A DNA stretch of 64,000 nucleotides from Bacteroidales bacterium (lineage in GTDB: Bacteria; Bacteroidota; Bacteroidia; Bacteroidales; F082). Both the position numbers and the translations under genes were made by a program. Of this stretch, positions 38,958-46,994 are shown one piece after another. Within the stretch, counting starts at the first letter, position 1, and each line of letters begins with the position of its first letter. The DNA lies in assembly GCA_017632935.1 (NCBI GenBank), contig JAGBQJ010000039.1, positions 1-64,000 on the forward strand, read 5' to 3'. The notes beneath the pieces are model-generated. The model had not been told where the DNA came from and ran no database searches. It saw nothing but the letters and a program-made list of their open reading frames with translations.

Positions 38958-39818
38958 ATGAAAACTTTGAAACTTACATTGGTCCTTGCGACCGTGACAC
39001 TGGCCGCCGTCTCATGCGGCCCCAAGCCTGAAACCCCTAAGGAAGAGCCTCAAAAAGAAACAACCCCCAAGATGCTCGTCCTTTACTATTCCCAAACCTC
39101 CAACACCAAAGGCGTGGCACAGGAAATCGCCATGAAACTTGGTGCTGACATCGAGGAGATCGTTCCCGTCGAACTCTACGACGGTGACTTCCAAGCCACC
39201 ATCGAACGTGGCAAGAAAGAGCTCGACGAGGCAGCCTATCCTGAGATCCAACCTCTCAAAGCCGATGTCGCCAACTACGACGTCATTTTCCTCGGCTACC
39301 CGATTTGGTTCGGCACCTATGCGCCTCCCGTTTTCACTTGGTTGGATCAGGTGGACTTGAGTGGCAAGAAGGTCGTTCCGTTCTGCACTTTCGGCAGCGG
39401 CGGATTGGAGTCGAGCATAAAGGACCTGGACAAAGCTGAGCCTAATGCGGAAATCCTGCCTGGTTATGGCGTTCGCGCCGCCCGCCTCGAAGCCATGCCC
39501 AAGGAAATCGACCAATTCCTGAAAGCCAATGGCTTCCTTGAAGGTGAATACACCAAGTTGGAGGAATTCCCTGAACAACATCCTGTGAGCGAAGAGGAAA
39601 CCGCCATCTTCGATGCCGCCGTGGGCGACTATCCGATGATGCATGCCCAAGCCAAGACCGTGGCTTCGCGCAACATCCCAGAAGGCACCGAATACATGTT
39701 CACCGCTGTCGACCTTCCTCGTGAGGACATGCCCAACATGCCGCCAGCGGGCGAGATGACGGTCTATGTGTCGGTTGTAGGGGAGGAGACACCTGTGTTT
39801 ACCAGAGTGATCAGATGA
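38958..39818 (+). CDS. Flavodoxin-domain lipoprotein (2) with C-terminal extension
   Basis: A 286-residue exported protein with lipobox LAAVSC (Cys near residue 20). Residues 38-200 form a flavodoxin domain: KMLVLYYSQTSNTKGVAQEI, YDVIFLGYPIWFGTYAPPVF and KKVVPFCTFGSGGLESS. About 85 further residues (SEEETAIFDAAVGDYPMMHA, then beta strands) form an extra domain that I do not recognise. It lies 18 bp after the LuxR fragment and 28 bp before the nitroreductase gene, so the three may be cotranscribed. Confidence 0.88.
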   Translation: MKTLKLTLVLATVTLAAVSCGPKPETPKEEPQKETTPKMLVLYYSQTSNTKGVAQEIAMKLGADIEEIVPVELYDGDFQATIERGKKELDEAAYPEIQPLKADVANYDVIFLGYPIWFGTYAPPVFTWLDQVDLSGKKVVPFCTFGSGGLESSIKDLDKAEPNAEILPGYGVRAARLEAMPKEIDQFLKANGFLEGEYTKLEEFPEQHPVSEEETAIFDAAVGDYPMMHAQAKTVASRNIPEGTEYMFTAVDLPREDMPNMPPAGEMTVYVSVVGEETPVFTRVIR

Positions 39819-39846
39819 AATATTGAGCAACTCAAATACACCAACT

Positions 39847-40464
39847 ATGAAAATCGCCAAAACACTTAGGGTTTTTGCCCTAGCACTCCTCGCTGCCGTC
39901 CTCACGACAAGCTGCAGCATCGAACAAGTGAAAGATGACGGCAAAATCGCCATTGACAACATCATGACACGCACCAGCATACGCTCGTTCACCGACCGTG
40001 CCGTCTCTGCCGACACCATCGAAATGCTGCTTCGTGCAGGCATGTCCGCACCTACGGCCGTCAACAAGCAGCCTTGGCATTTTGTTGTCATCACTGACCG
40101 TGCCGTCATGGATTCTTTGGGTGGCAACGGCCGCCAAAGCCAGATGTGGAAGGAATCGCCCTTGGCCATCGCGGTATGCGGTGACATGGACAAGGCCTTG
40201 GAAGGTCCCGCTCAGGCATTCTGGATACAGGACTGCTCGGCCGCTACTGAGAACATCCTCTTGGCCGCCCATGCCCTTGGCCTCGGCGCCGTGTGGACAG
40301 GCTGCTATCCCATGGTGGAACGCATGACCAACGTCAGCCAGGTGCTAAACCTGCCCGACAATCTCGTTCCGCTCTGCGTCATTGTGATGGGCTATCCCAA
40401 CGAAAGCCCTGAGCCGAAAGACAAGTGGAAGCCCGAAAATGTGACTTACAACAAGTTTGAGTAA
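39847..40464 (+). CDS. Nitroreductase-family lipoprotein
   Basis: A 205-residue flavin-dependent nitroreductase preceded by a signal with lipobox LTTSC (Cys near 21). The nitroreductase domain has IMTRTSIRSFTDRAVSADTI (FMN phosphate site R-T-S-I-R), RAGMSAPTAVNKQPWHFVVI and GLGAVWTGCYPMVERM. Such enzymes reduce nitro or quinone groups using NAD(P)H, but NAD(P)H is not available outside the cytoplasm, so a different electron donor would be needed. The neighbouring exported flavodoxin is an obvious candidate (inference). Confidence 0.9.
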   Translation: MKIAKTLRVFALALLAAVLTTSCSIEQVKDDGKIAIDNIMTRTSIRSFTDRAVSADTIEMLLRAGMSAPTAVNKQPWHFVVITDRAVMDSLGGNGRQSQMWKESPLAIAVCGDMDKALEGPAQAFWIQDCSAATENILLAAHALGLGAVWTGCYPMVERMTNVSQVLNLPDNLVPLCVIVMGYPNESPEPKDKWKPENVTYNKFE

Positions 40465-40467
40465 ATG

Positions 40468-40505
40468 AAAAACTGCCGCGCCTGATGATGCGGCAGTTTT
40501 TTTTA
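40468..40505. terminator. Bidirectional terminator between nitroreductase and dipeptidase genes
   Basis: AAAACTGCCGC ... GCGGCAGTTTT followed by TTTT, directly after the nitroreductase stop and over the end of the convergent C69 gene. Confidence 0.8.
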
Positions 40506-42200
40506 TCTTTCCCTTCGTTCTATGACCTTTTTCAGCTTATAACGCTCACCCGTCGATTTGCCGAAGGCGTCGATGAACTGCTGGTCGTAACCAGGCGTTT
40601 CGTAGCCCCAGCGTTGGAAGTTGCCGTCCTTGTCGACACGCTTCACCACTTGGTCGTTGTATTTTACGATGAGGTATTTGGCCAGTTTGTCCCAGCGTTG
40701 CATCATACGCTCGGCGTAGGCGATGCTCTTTTTGTTGAGGTAGCTCTGTCGGTCGGCAGGCATCATGTCCTTGATGGCCATGAGCACGCTGTCCTGGTCA
40801 GCATAGTAATAATCCTCTAATTCGTTTTGCGCCTTACGCAAGTCGCCAATCATCATGGAATAGCGGGGATAGACCATGTTGGCCACCCAGTTGTTCATCC
40901 AGAAGGCCGACTTATCGCTGAACTCGTTGCGCGGGTTGTTCTCTTGACGGAAGCAGTCGGGCACCTGAGTGATGCAGCAATAGAGCGGCACGTAAGCCAC
41001 CATGTTGGCATCGTCGCAGTTAAACCAGGTGACGCCGCCCACATCGTTGGACAGCCACGAGCGCATCTGGCAAGTCATGGTGAAGCCTGACTGTTGGCAG
41101 GCGATGGGCCGCTCACGATAATAGGGGATGCTGTCGCTGTCCTTGAAATGCATGGGCAGCGGACGGATGGGCATGCCCCAGGGACCAGCGGTCATATCGG
41201 AAGTCATATCAAGCGGTGTGCCTTCAAAATGGTCGCGCATGTCGTTCTGCAAGTCGCGCAACGACAAAGGTTTATCGGGCTTGATCCAAAGTGGCAGATG
41301 GTCACAGATATCGAACTCACCATTGATGTAGGGCAGGTATTTGTCCATCTCCACGTGGCTGTAGTGATGACGGAAGAAGCTCCACACACGGGCATCGGCA
41401 TAGCGCACGTTCTCGAAGTCGATGGGGCAGTAGGCATCGCGGAAGGAGAAATCTTGGTCTTTGCCGTTGAAATAGCCACATTCCTTGGCAAAGCTGATGA
41501 CATCGGCGGCATAGACGCATTCCACCTCGGGATTGTTGATTTTCTTGAGGTTCTTGCTGCTGATGCTATTTTTGGAACGCTTCTCCAAGGGAAACTGACG
41601 GATGCGGCTCAGGTTGGCATGGGCGCAGATGCAGTCATCAGGGATGCGCAAAGCCACCCAAACGGCTCCTTTGCGACCAGGGCCTTTGCCGATGATTTCC
41701 ATGATCCAGGCCTCGTTGGGGTCGCAGATGGTGAGGGTCTCGCCGCTGCTGTTGTAGCCGTATTCCTCAACGAGTTCCACCATGCAACGGATGGCCTCAC
41801 GGGCGGTGGAGGAGCGTTGCAATGCCAGACGCATCAAGGAGAAATAGTCCAACAGCCCTTCTTGGTTGACGAGTTCCAAGCGTCCGTCGAAGGTGGTCTC
41901 CACAATGGTCACCTGCTTCTCGTTCATTAGGCCGACCACGTTATAGGTATATTCCACCTGTTTCACATATTGCCCTTTATGGGAGGGTCCCCAGCCGTGA
42001 ATTTCAATAAGTTCACCTGGTTCGTGCCGTCCCGAAGGGCTATACGACAACGAACCGGAGAAACCGAAACCGTCGCAGTTGTAGGTGCACATCACGCTGC
42101 CGTCAGTTGAGGCATTTTTGCCTACAATAAGGTTGGTGCAACCCCAAGTGGGAATCGCACAGAGAACCGCTATTAGTGCAAAAAGTTGCTTTTTCATCAT
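40503..42200 (-). CDS. C69 family dipeptidase
   Basis: A 565-residue exported Ntn-hydrolase peptidase (PepD/U34 type). A signal peptide (KKQLFALIAVLCAIPTWG) is followed at once by CTNLIVGKNASTDGSVMCTY; the Cys after cleavage is the N-terminal nucleophile, as in this family. Further blocks are GLMNEKQVTIVETTFDGR, ALQRSSTAREAI, NEAWIMEIIGKGPGRKGAVW and SNDVGGVTWFNCDDANM. It should split dipeptides in the periplasm. Two adjacent ATG codons (42200 and 42197) are possible starts. A -7 box TACTTTTG lies at 42238-42245. Confidence 0.92.
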   Translation of the reverse strand: MMKKQLFALIAVLCAIPTWGCTNLIVGKNASTDGSVMCTYNCDGFGFSGSLSYSPSGRHEPGELIEIHGWGPSHKGQYVKQVEYTYNVVGLMNEKQVTIVETTFDGRLELVNQEGLLDYFSLMRLALQRSSTAREAIRCMVELVEEYGYNSSGETLTICDPNEAWIMEIIGKGPGRKGAVWVALRIPDDCICAHANLSRIRQFPLEKRSKNSISSKNLKKINNPEVECVYAADVISFAKECGYFNGKDQDFSFRDAYCPIDFENVRYADARVWSFFRHHYSHVEMDKYLPYINGEFDICDHLPLWIKPDKPLSLRDLQNDMRDHFEGTPLDMTSDMTAGPWGMPIRPLPMHFKDSDSIPYYRERPIACQQSGFTMTCQMRSWLSNDVGGVTWFNCDDANMVAYVPLYCCITQVPDCFRQENNPRNEFSDKSAFWMNNWVANMVYPRYSMMIGDLRKAQNELEDYYYADQDSVLMAIKDMMPADRQSYLNKKSIAYAERMMQRWDKLAKYLIVKYNDQVVKRVDKDGNFQRWGYETPGYDQQFIDAFGKSTGERYKLKKVIERRER

Positions 42201-42237
42201 GTGAAATGGTATAATTTTTGTTTGGAAATAAGTTTTG

Positions 42238-42261
42238 CAAAAGTACATTTTTTTAACTTTG
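42238..42261. promoter_or_regulatory. Back-to-back promoters of C69 dipeptidase and outer-membrane barrel genes
   Basis: TACTTTTG on the minus strand (42238-42245) and TAACTTTG on the plus strand (42254-42261) lie 8 bp apart, so the two genes share one compact control region. Confidence 0.6.
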
Positions 42262-42280
42262 CAGCCTAAAAAATACAGCA

Positions 42281-44938
42281 ATGAAGAAAACGTTTTCCTT
42301 GAGAGCCTTGTTCTCTCTGCTTTTGGTCCTTACAACGATATTATGTGTTGCCCAGCCTCCAGGCGGTGGAGGCCCTCCCGGTGGCCGTCCTCCGGGCGGT
42401 CGTCCCCCAGGAGGTAGGCCTCCTTTCGGCGGTGACCGTCAGTGGGGTCAGAACGAAGGTAATATGCCCACTGTCAAGCAGAAGAAGCGTGTTCGCGAAG
42501 GCGACACTTTCCAAGTGGTCGGCGTGCTGCGCGACGCTAAGACGGGCGAGTATATGCCTTACGTTAATGTGGCCGTGCTCGACTCTGTTGATATGGAGCT
42601 GGTCAAAGGCGGCATCAGCAATATGGATGGCGTTTTCGAACTGAACGGCGTGCCACAGGGTTCGTTTGTGTTGCGCGTTTCAGCCATCGGTTACGAGAGC
42701 TATATGCATCCCTTCAAGGTGACCAACAACACCAATCTGGGTACCTTGCGGATCAATCCTGGTGTGACCTCCATTGGCGAGGTGACGGTGGCGGCAGAAC
42801 GACCGCTCTATGCCATGGACGGTGAGAAACTGATTTACAACGTCAGCGAAGACCCGTCCATCCAGACCGGTACCACCGAGGACGCCTTGCAGAACGCGCC
42901 TGGGGTGGAAGTCGACGTGGAAGGCAACATCACCCTGCGTGGCGTGTCGAGCGTGGAGATCTGGGTCAATGACAAACCCTCGAAACTCACCGAGGAAAAC
43001 CTGAAGACCTATCTCCAGACCTTGCCCGCCAACGCCATCGCACGCATTGAGACCATCACTAACCCATCGGCCAAGTACGCCACCGATGCCGAGGCGGTTA
43101 TCAACATCGTCACTTCGGCTCATATCAAGAGCAACCAGTTTGTGAGCTTTGGCGTAAACGGCTCCAACCAGCCCTTCGTCTCGCCATGGGTCAGCTATAT
43201 GTGGAAGAAGGAGAAACTGAGCATCAACCTGTTTGCCTCGGGACGTTACAGCTTCCGAGACAATGCCTCCAACTCGTGGTCGCAAAAACGCCGCGATGCC
43301 GCCACAGAGGGAGAATATGAGGTCACTTGGGCGGATACGACCTCCCAAACCGATAATAGCCGTTCCTATAGTGGCAATGTGTTTATGAACATTGACTACG
43401 AAATCGACACTACCAGCGACATCTCGTTTGACGCAGGCGGTTTTTATAACGACAACAGGAACGACATGCTCCGCACCGAGAGTCAAACCTATTACTATCT
43501 TGACTCAGTGCCTGCCTATTCTCAGCTTTTTGCCGACCAAACCAGTGACAACAGCGACAGTAGGATGATTTTTGGTCATGCAGGAGTGGACTATACCAAG
43601 AAATTCGACAATGAGGGCCACAATCTTCGTTTGGGTCTGAACACCCGCCTCAACAGGAACAGCACGGAGGAATGGTACAACCGCTTCTACGATGTTTACA
43701 CCGACCTCGACGAGCACCGTTATATGCTTACCAATACCTTTGGTTATGGTGCAAGCCTCGATGCCCGCTACAACCGTCCTTACAGCAAGGATGGCGAACT
43801 GAGTTATGGTCTCCGTGTTGACCATCAGCAAGACGACAACACTTACGATCGTTACAATGACACGGTCGGGATATTGATTGACACTTTGCGTGCTTACCAA
43901 TTCAAAGGCAACGAGTCGAGCGTCAATGCCGACGTCAACTGGACGCGTCGCTGGGGAGGATTTACTTTAAGCACAGGTTTAGGTGTAGAAGGTGAATATA
44001 CTGGTTTCAATTATATTAGTGATATGCCTTTTGCTGATGATAGCTCCTATTTCCACGTCCATTTCCGCCCATCCATCCATTTGACCTATCGCACTGAATC
44101 CATGCACAACTGGAAACTCAATTACTCCATGCGCATGTCTCACCCGAGAGGCGAGCAAGTCAGTACCTTCCGCCGCTATGGTGAGAACAGTTACTCCGTC
44201 GGTAATCCCAATGGTTTGAAAGACGGTTTCACCCACAATATGGAAGCCGGTTGGCAGAAGTTCTTCGAACGCTTCGGCAACATCGGCTGGGAAGCTTACG
44301 GCCGTTGGAGCACCAACGAAATCAGTTCGCTGACCGATGCCGAATACGACAACTATCTGGAGCGTATCGTCAGTTACTCGATACCTTACAATATGGGTAC
44401 CTCGTGGCGTTACGGCACCTCTATCAACATGACCTATCGCCCGAGCGGTTTCTTCAATGTGCGCCTCTATGCCAACCTTTACGACTATGGTTACAGGATG
44501 GAATATGACCGCGTCGACGAGTTTGGCAACATCGAGCATAAGACGGACGAAAACCACAAATGGTCATGGAACGTGCGTGTCAATACATGGGCGAAACTGT
44601 TCGACCAGCTGCAAGTCACGGCTTCAGCCAACTATCGGTCTCCCACTATCGGCCTAATGAGCGAAAGCAAGGCGCGTTACTTCCTCAACATGGGTCTGCG
44701 CAGCGACTTCTTCAAGCGCCGTCTGTCGGTGTTCGTCAACGTGCAGGACATCTTCAACTGGGGCGCCAAGATTGGTTCGGGCTCGAGCAACACCAACCCG
44801 TACTATCTCAGCGACAGCACCCGCAAGATGCTCAATAGCCGCTATATCTCGGCAGGTTTCACCTTGCGTTTCGGTAAGATGGAACTGGAGCGTCAGGCCA
44901 AGGAGGGCGATAGCGAGTCGGGCGACAGCCTCGAATAA
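42281..44938 (+). CDS. TonB-receptor-like outer-membrane beta-barrel protein
   Basis: An 885-residue outer-membrane protein. After the signal peptide there is a Pro/Gly-rich repeat (PPGGRPPGGRPPGGRPPFGG). Residues 75-160 form a carboxypeptidase-regulatory-like domain (VVGVLRDAKTGEYMPYVNVA), then a plug-like domain (LQNAPGVEVDVEGNITLRGV, SVEIWVNDKPSKL, YATDAEAVINIVTS) and a long barrel of the OMP_b-brl_3 type. The last strands end in FTLRFGKMELERQ. Its ligand is unknown; no SusD-like partner is present. It is abutted by the convergent yqgE gene without a gap. Confidence 0.92.
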   Translation: MKKTFSLRALFSLLLVLTTILCVAQPPGGGGPPGGRPPGGRPPGGRPPFGGDRQWGQNEGNMPTVKQKKRVREGDTFQVVGVLRDAKTGEYMPYVNVAVLDSVDMELVKGGISNMDGVFELNGVPQGSFVLRVSAIGYESYMHPFKVTNNTNLGTLRINPGVTSIGEVTVAAERPLYAMDGEKLIYNVSEDPSIQTGTTEDALQNAPGVEVDVEGNITLRGVSSVEIWVNDKPSKLTEENLKTYLQTLPANAIARIETITNPSAKYATDAEAVINIVTSAHIKSNQFVSFGVNGSNQPFVSPWVSYMWKKEKLSINLFASGRYSFRDNASNSWSQKRRDAATEGEYEVTWADTTSQTDNSRSYSGNVFMNIDYEIDTTSDISFDAGGFYNDNRNDMLRTESQTYYYLDSVPAYSQLFADQTSDNSDSRMIFGHAGVDYTKKFDNEGHNLRLGLNTRLNRNSTEEWYNRFYDVYTDLDEHRYMLTNTFGYGASLDARYNRPYSKDGELSYGLRVDHQQDDNTYDRYNDTVGILIDTLRAYQFKGNESSVNADVNWTRRWGGFTLSTGLGVEGEYTGFNYISDMPFADDSSYFHVHFRPSIHLTYRTESMHNWKLNYSMRMSHPRGEQVSTFRRYGENSYSVGNPNGLKDGFTHNMEAGWQKFFERFGNIGWEAYGRWSTNEISSLTDAEYDNYLERIVSYSIPYNMGTSWRYGTSINMTYRPSGFFNVRLYANLYDYGYRMEYDRVDEFGNIEHKTDENHKWSWNVRVNTWAKLFDQLQVTASANYRSPTIGLMSESKARYFLNMGLRSDFFKRRLSVFVNVQDIFNWGAKIGSGSSNTNPYYLSDSTRKMLNSRYISAGFTLRFGKMELERQAKEGDSESGDSLE

Positions 44939-45529
44939 TCAGTTGTCCTGATAATCTTTTGGGAAGTGCCTCCACATGTCGTAGGCGCTTCCCATTTTGT
45001 TTACAAAGGCCTGCCACATCTTCTCGGGTGGCGTGTTGAGGTATTCCTCGGCCGTGATGTCGCTGACGAGCCATGAATTGCGCACCAACTCACCGACCAG
45101 TTGGCCTGCATCCCAGCCTGCATAACCCAAATAGAAGCGCACGTTGTCCTCATTAGCGATGCCAGTATGAATCAATGTGGCCAAGGTCTCATGGTCGCCG
45201 CCCCAATAAAGGCCGTCAACGATGGGGTAGGACTCGGGAATTGTATCGCCCAAGGTGTGGATGAAGAAAAGCTGGTCGTCGGCCACGGGACCGCCAAGAT
45301 ACACGGGTGCCTCGAAGTCGGGGAACTCGTCGACGATATGGTTGACCTGAACATCCAACTTCTTGTTGAGGATAATGCCGAAGCTGCCTTCCGACTCCAC
45401 ATGGTCGATGAGCAGGATGACCGCCCTGCCGAAGTGGAAGTCGTTCATTAAAGGCTCGGAAATCAAGATTTTACCTTGTTTCGGCTCCAATGAATTGCTC
45501 CTTATGACAAACTTTTCTCCTAAATCCAT
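44939..45529 (-). CDS. YqgE/AlgH family protein
   Basis: A 196-residue cytoplasmic protein of the YqgE/AlgH family (DUF179). Key blocks: KQGKILISEPLMNDFHFGRA, VILLIDHVESEGSFGIILNK, YLGGPVADDQLFFIHTL and YLGYAGWDAGQLVGEL. Its biochemical role is unresolved. The ATG at 45529 fits the family start; a perfect -7 box (TACTTTTG, 45534-45541) is so close that the mRNA would be nearly leaderless or the true start lies slightly downstream. Its stop codon abuts that of the barrel-protein gene. Confidence 0.92.
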   Translation of the reverse strand: MDLGEKFVIRSNSLEPKQGKILISEPLMNDFHFGRAVILLIDHVESEGSFGIILNKKLDVQVNHIVDEFPDFEAPVYLGGPVADDQLFFIHTLGDTIPESYPIVDGLYWGGDHETLATLIHTGIANEDNVRFYLGYAGWDAGQLVGELVRNSWLVSDITAEEYLNTPPEKMWQAFVNKMGSAYDMWRHFPKDYQDN

Positions 45530-45533
45530 ACCG

Positions 45534-45581
45534 CAAAAGTAGGATTTTTGGATGATATTCAAGGCAGTTTTCGTAATTTTG
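45534..45581. promoter_or_regulatory. Divergent promoters of yqgE and murL-like genes
   Basis: TACTTTTG on the minus strand (45534-45541) and TAATTTTG on the plus strand (45574-45581), both perfect -7 boxes. Confidence 0.6.
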
Positions 45582-45602
45582 TGCCATAAATTCCTTTTCA
45601 TC

Positions 45603-46994
45603 TTGAAACGAACTGATAATCAATCCAAATTCGATGCCCTGCGCAAAGAGTTTTCGACCTTCACCTTCGAAAGCCAGACGGTGAAACGCGAAAACGGCAC
45701 CTTGTCATTGGCTTTCGACTTCAACCTCGATGACCGATACCATTTTCGTCCGACATTGGAAATTCCGGCCAGACCTTTTTTCGATTGGGGCAGCATCCCT
45801 GAGGAACAACTACAGGCCTTGGCCTTCCAAATCGGAATGACTGAGTTGGTGAGCTATTGGAAAATCGCCTGCCCAAAAAGGGTGTTGGTGAAGCCTTTCG
45901 CCTTGACAGAATTGCAGAAAGCGTTTTGGAAGAAGTTGTATTACAATGGGTTAGGTGAGTTTCTCTATTTGAACAGCATCGGCGTATCGGAAGCGGATTT
46001 AATGGAGATTGTGACGCTGCCCATAGATTCCCAGCCATCGCACGTCCTCCGTTGGAATGACATGGGCAGCTGGTTCAAAGAGAAAACGCTCGTTCCAGTG
46101 GGCGGCGGCAAAGACTCTGTGGTCACGCTGGAATGCCTGCGCAACGAGATGCCTGTTATCCCATTGATTGTGAATCCCCGTGGTGCGACTTTAAACTGCG
46201 TGAAGACTGCGGGCTACCAGGATGACGGGTATATTGTCATCAACCGCACTCTCGACCCGACCATGCTGCGACTCAATACCGAAGGCTATCTGAATGGCCA
46301 CACACCGTTCTCGGCTTTGCTGGCATTCATCAGCATTTTGGTAGCGTTTGGGAGCAAATCAAAATACATCGCCTTGTCGAATGAGAATAGCGCGAACGAG
46401 TCGACTGTGCCTGGGACGAACATCAACCACCAATACAGCAAATCCATCGAGTTTGAAAGTGATTTCAGAAACTACGTTGCCGAGAATATCAGCGAAGAAG
46501 TGCAGTATTTCAGCTTCCTGCGTCCTTTGAGCGAGTTGCAGATTGCCAAGCTGTTCTCGCAATTCGAGGCCTATCATCCCGTGTTCCGCAGCTGCAATGT
46601 GGGTAGCAAGACCGACTCATGGTGCGGCCATTGCCCCAAATGCCTCTTCACTTGGATTATCCTTTCGCCATTCCTCTCAAAGGAGAAGCTGGTGGCCATC
46701 TTCGGCAAGGACCTGATGGCCGATGAGAGTCTGCGACCCATTTACGAAGAACTGAACGGCACGGCAGCCGTGAAGCCCTTCGAATGTGTGGGAACGGTGG
46801 AGGAGGTGAGGGCATGCGCTAATGCCGCGGGCATTTCGACAGGCTCAATGACCGCTGCTTTTGCTAAGGTCCCTGAGCTGGTTCTTGAGCTTGTCGAAGG
46901 GCCGACTGTAGAAGAGATATTATCTCGCTTCAACACCCATCATTTCCTGCCCGAGAAGTTTGAACAAATCCTGAAAAACCGACTTTATGTTTGA
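45603..46994 (+). CDS. murL: MurL-like glycopeptidyl-glutamate epimerase
   Basis: A protein of about 463 residues with an ATP-pyrophosphatase-type loop (LVPVGGGKDSVVTLE, around residue 165) and a cysteine cluster WCGHCPKCLFTW near 345. This combination, directly followed by a MurD-type ligase, matches MurL, which in Xanthomonas inverts L-Glu of UDP-MurNAc-L-Ala-L-Glu to D-Glu. The only sensible start in frame is a TTG at 45603, 21 bp after a perfect -7 box; the first ATG comes almost 80 codons later. A palindromic repeat (46833-46903) adds STGS ... VPELVLELVEGP near the C-terminus. The gene overlaps murD2 by 8 bp. The assignment rests on motifs plus context. Confidence 0.72.
   Translation: MKRTDNQSKFDALRKEFSTFTFESQTVKRENGTLSLAFDFNLDDRYHFRPTLEIPARPFFDWGSIPEEQLQALAFQIGMTELVSYWKIACPKRVLVKPFALTELQKAFWKKLYYNGLGEFLYLNSIGVSEADLMEIVTLPIDSQPSHVLRWNDMGSWFKEKTLVPVGGGKDSVVTLECLRNEMPVIPLIVNPRGATLNCVKTAGYQDDGYIVINRTLDPTMLRLNTEGYLNGHTPFSALLAFISILVAFGSKSKYIALSNENSANESTVPGTNINHQYSKSIEFESDFRNYVAENISEEVQYFSFLRPLSELQIAKLFSQFEAYHPVFRSCNVGSKTDSWCGHCPKCLFTWIILSPFLSKEKLVAIFGKDLMADESLRPIYEELNGTAAVKPFECVGTVEEVRACANAAGISTGSMTAAFAKVPELVLELVEGPTVEEILSRFNTHHFLPEKFEQILKNRLYV
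46833..46903. repeat. In-frame palindromic element inside murL
   Basis: TTCGACAGGCTCA at the left and TGAGCTTGTCGAAGGGCC at the right form an inverted repeat around GTCCCTGAGC. The same element lies in murD2 (48063-48120) and is translated in the same frame. Confidence 0.75.

Noticed and set aside
39012-40193. Open minus-strand frame of 393 codons
   Set aside because: It is antisense to the flavodoxin and nitroreductase lipoprotein genes; its translation is His/Arg-rich and looks like a shadow frame.
41094-41930. Open plus-strand frame of 278 codons
   Set aside because: It is fully antisense to the C69 dipeptidase gene, whose motifs and signal peptide are clear.
42680-43486. Open minus-strand frame of 268 codons
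   Set aside because: It lies antisense within the outer-membrane barrel gene and shows no domain.
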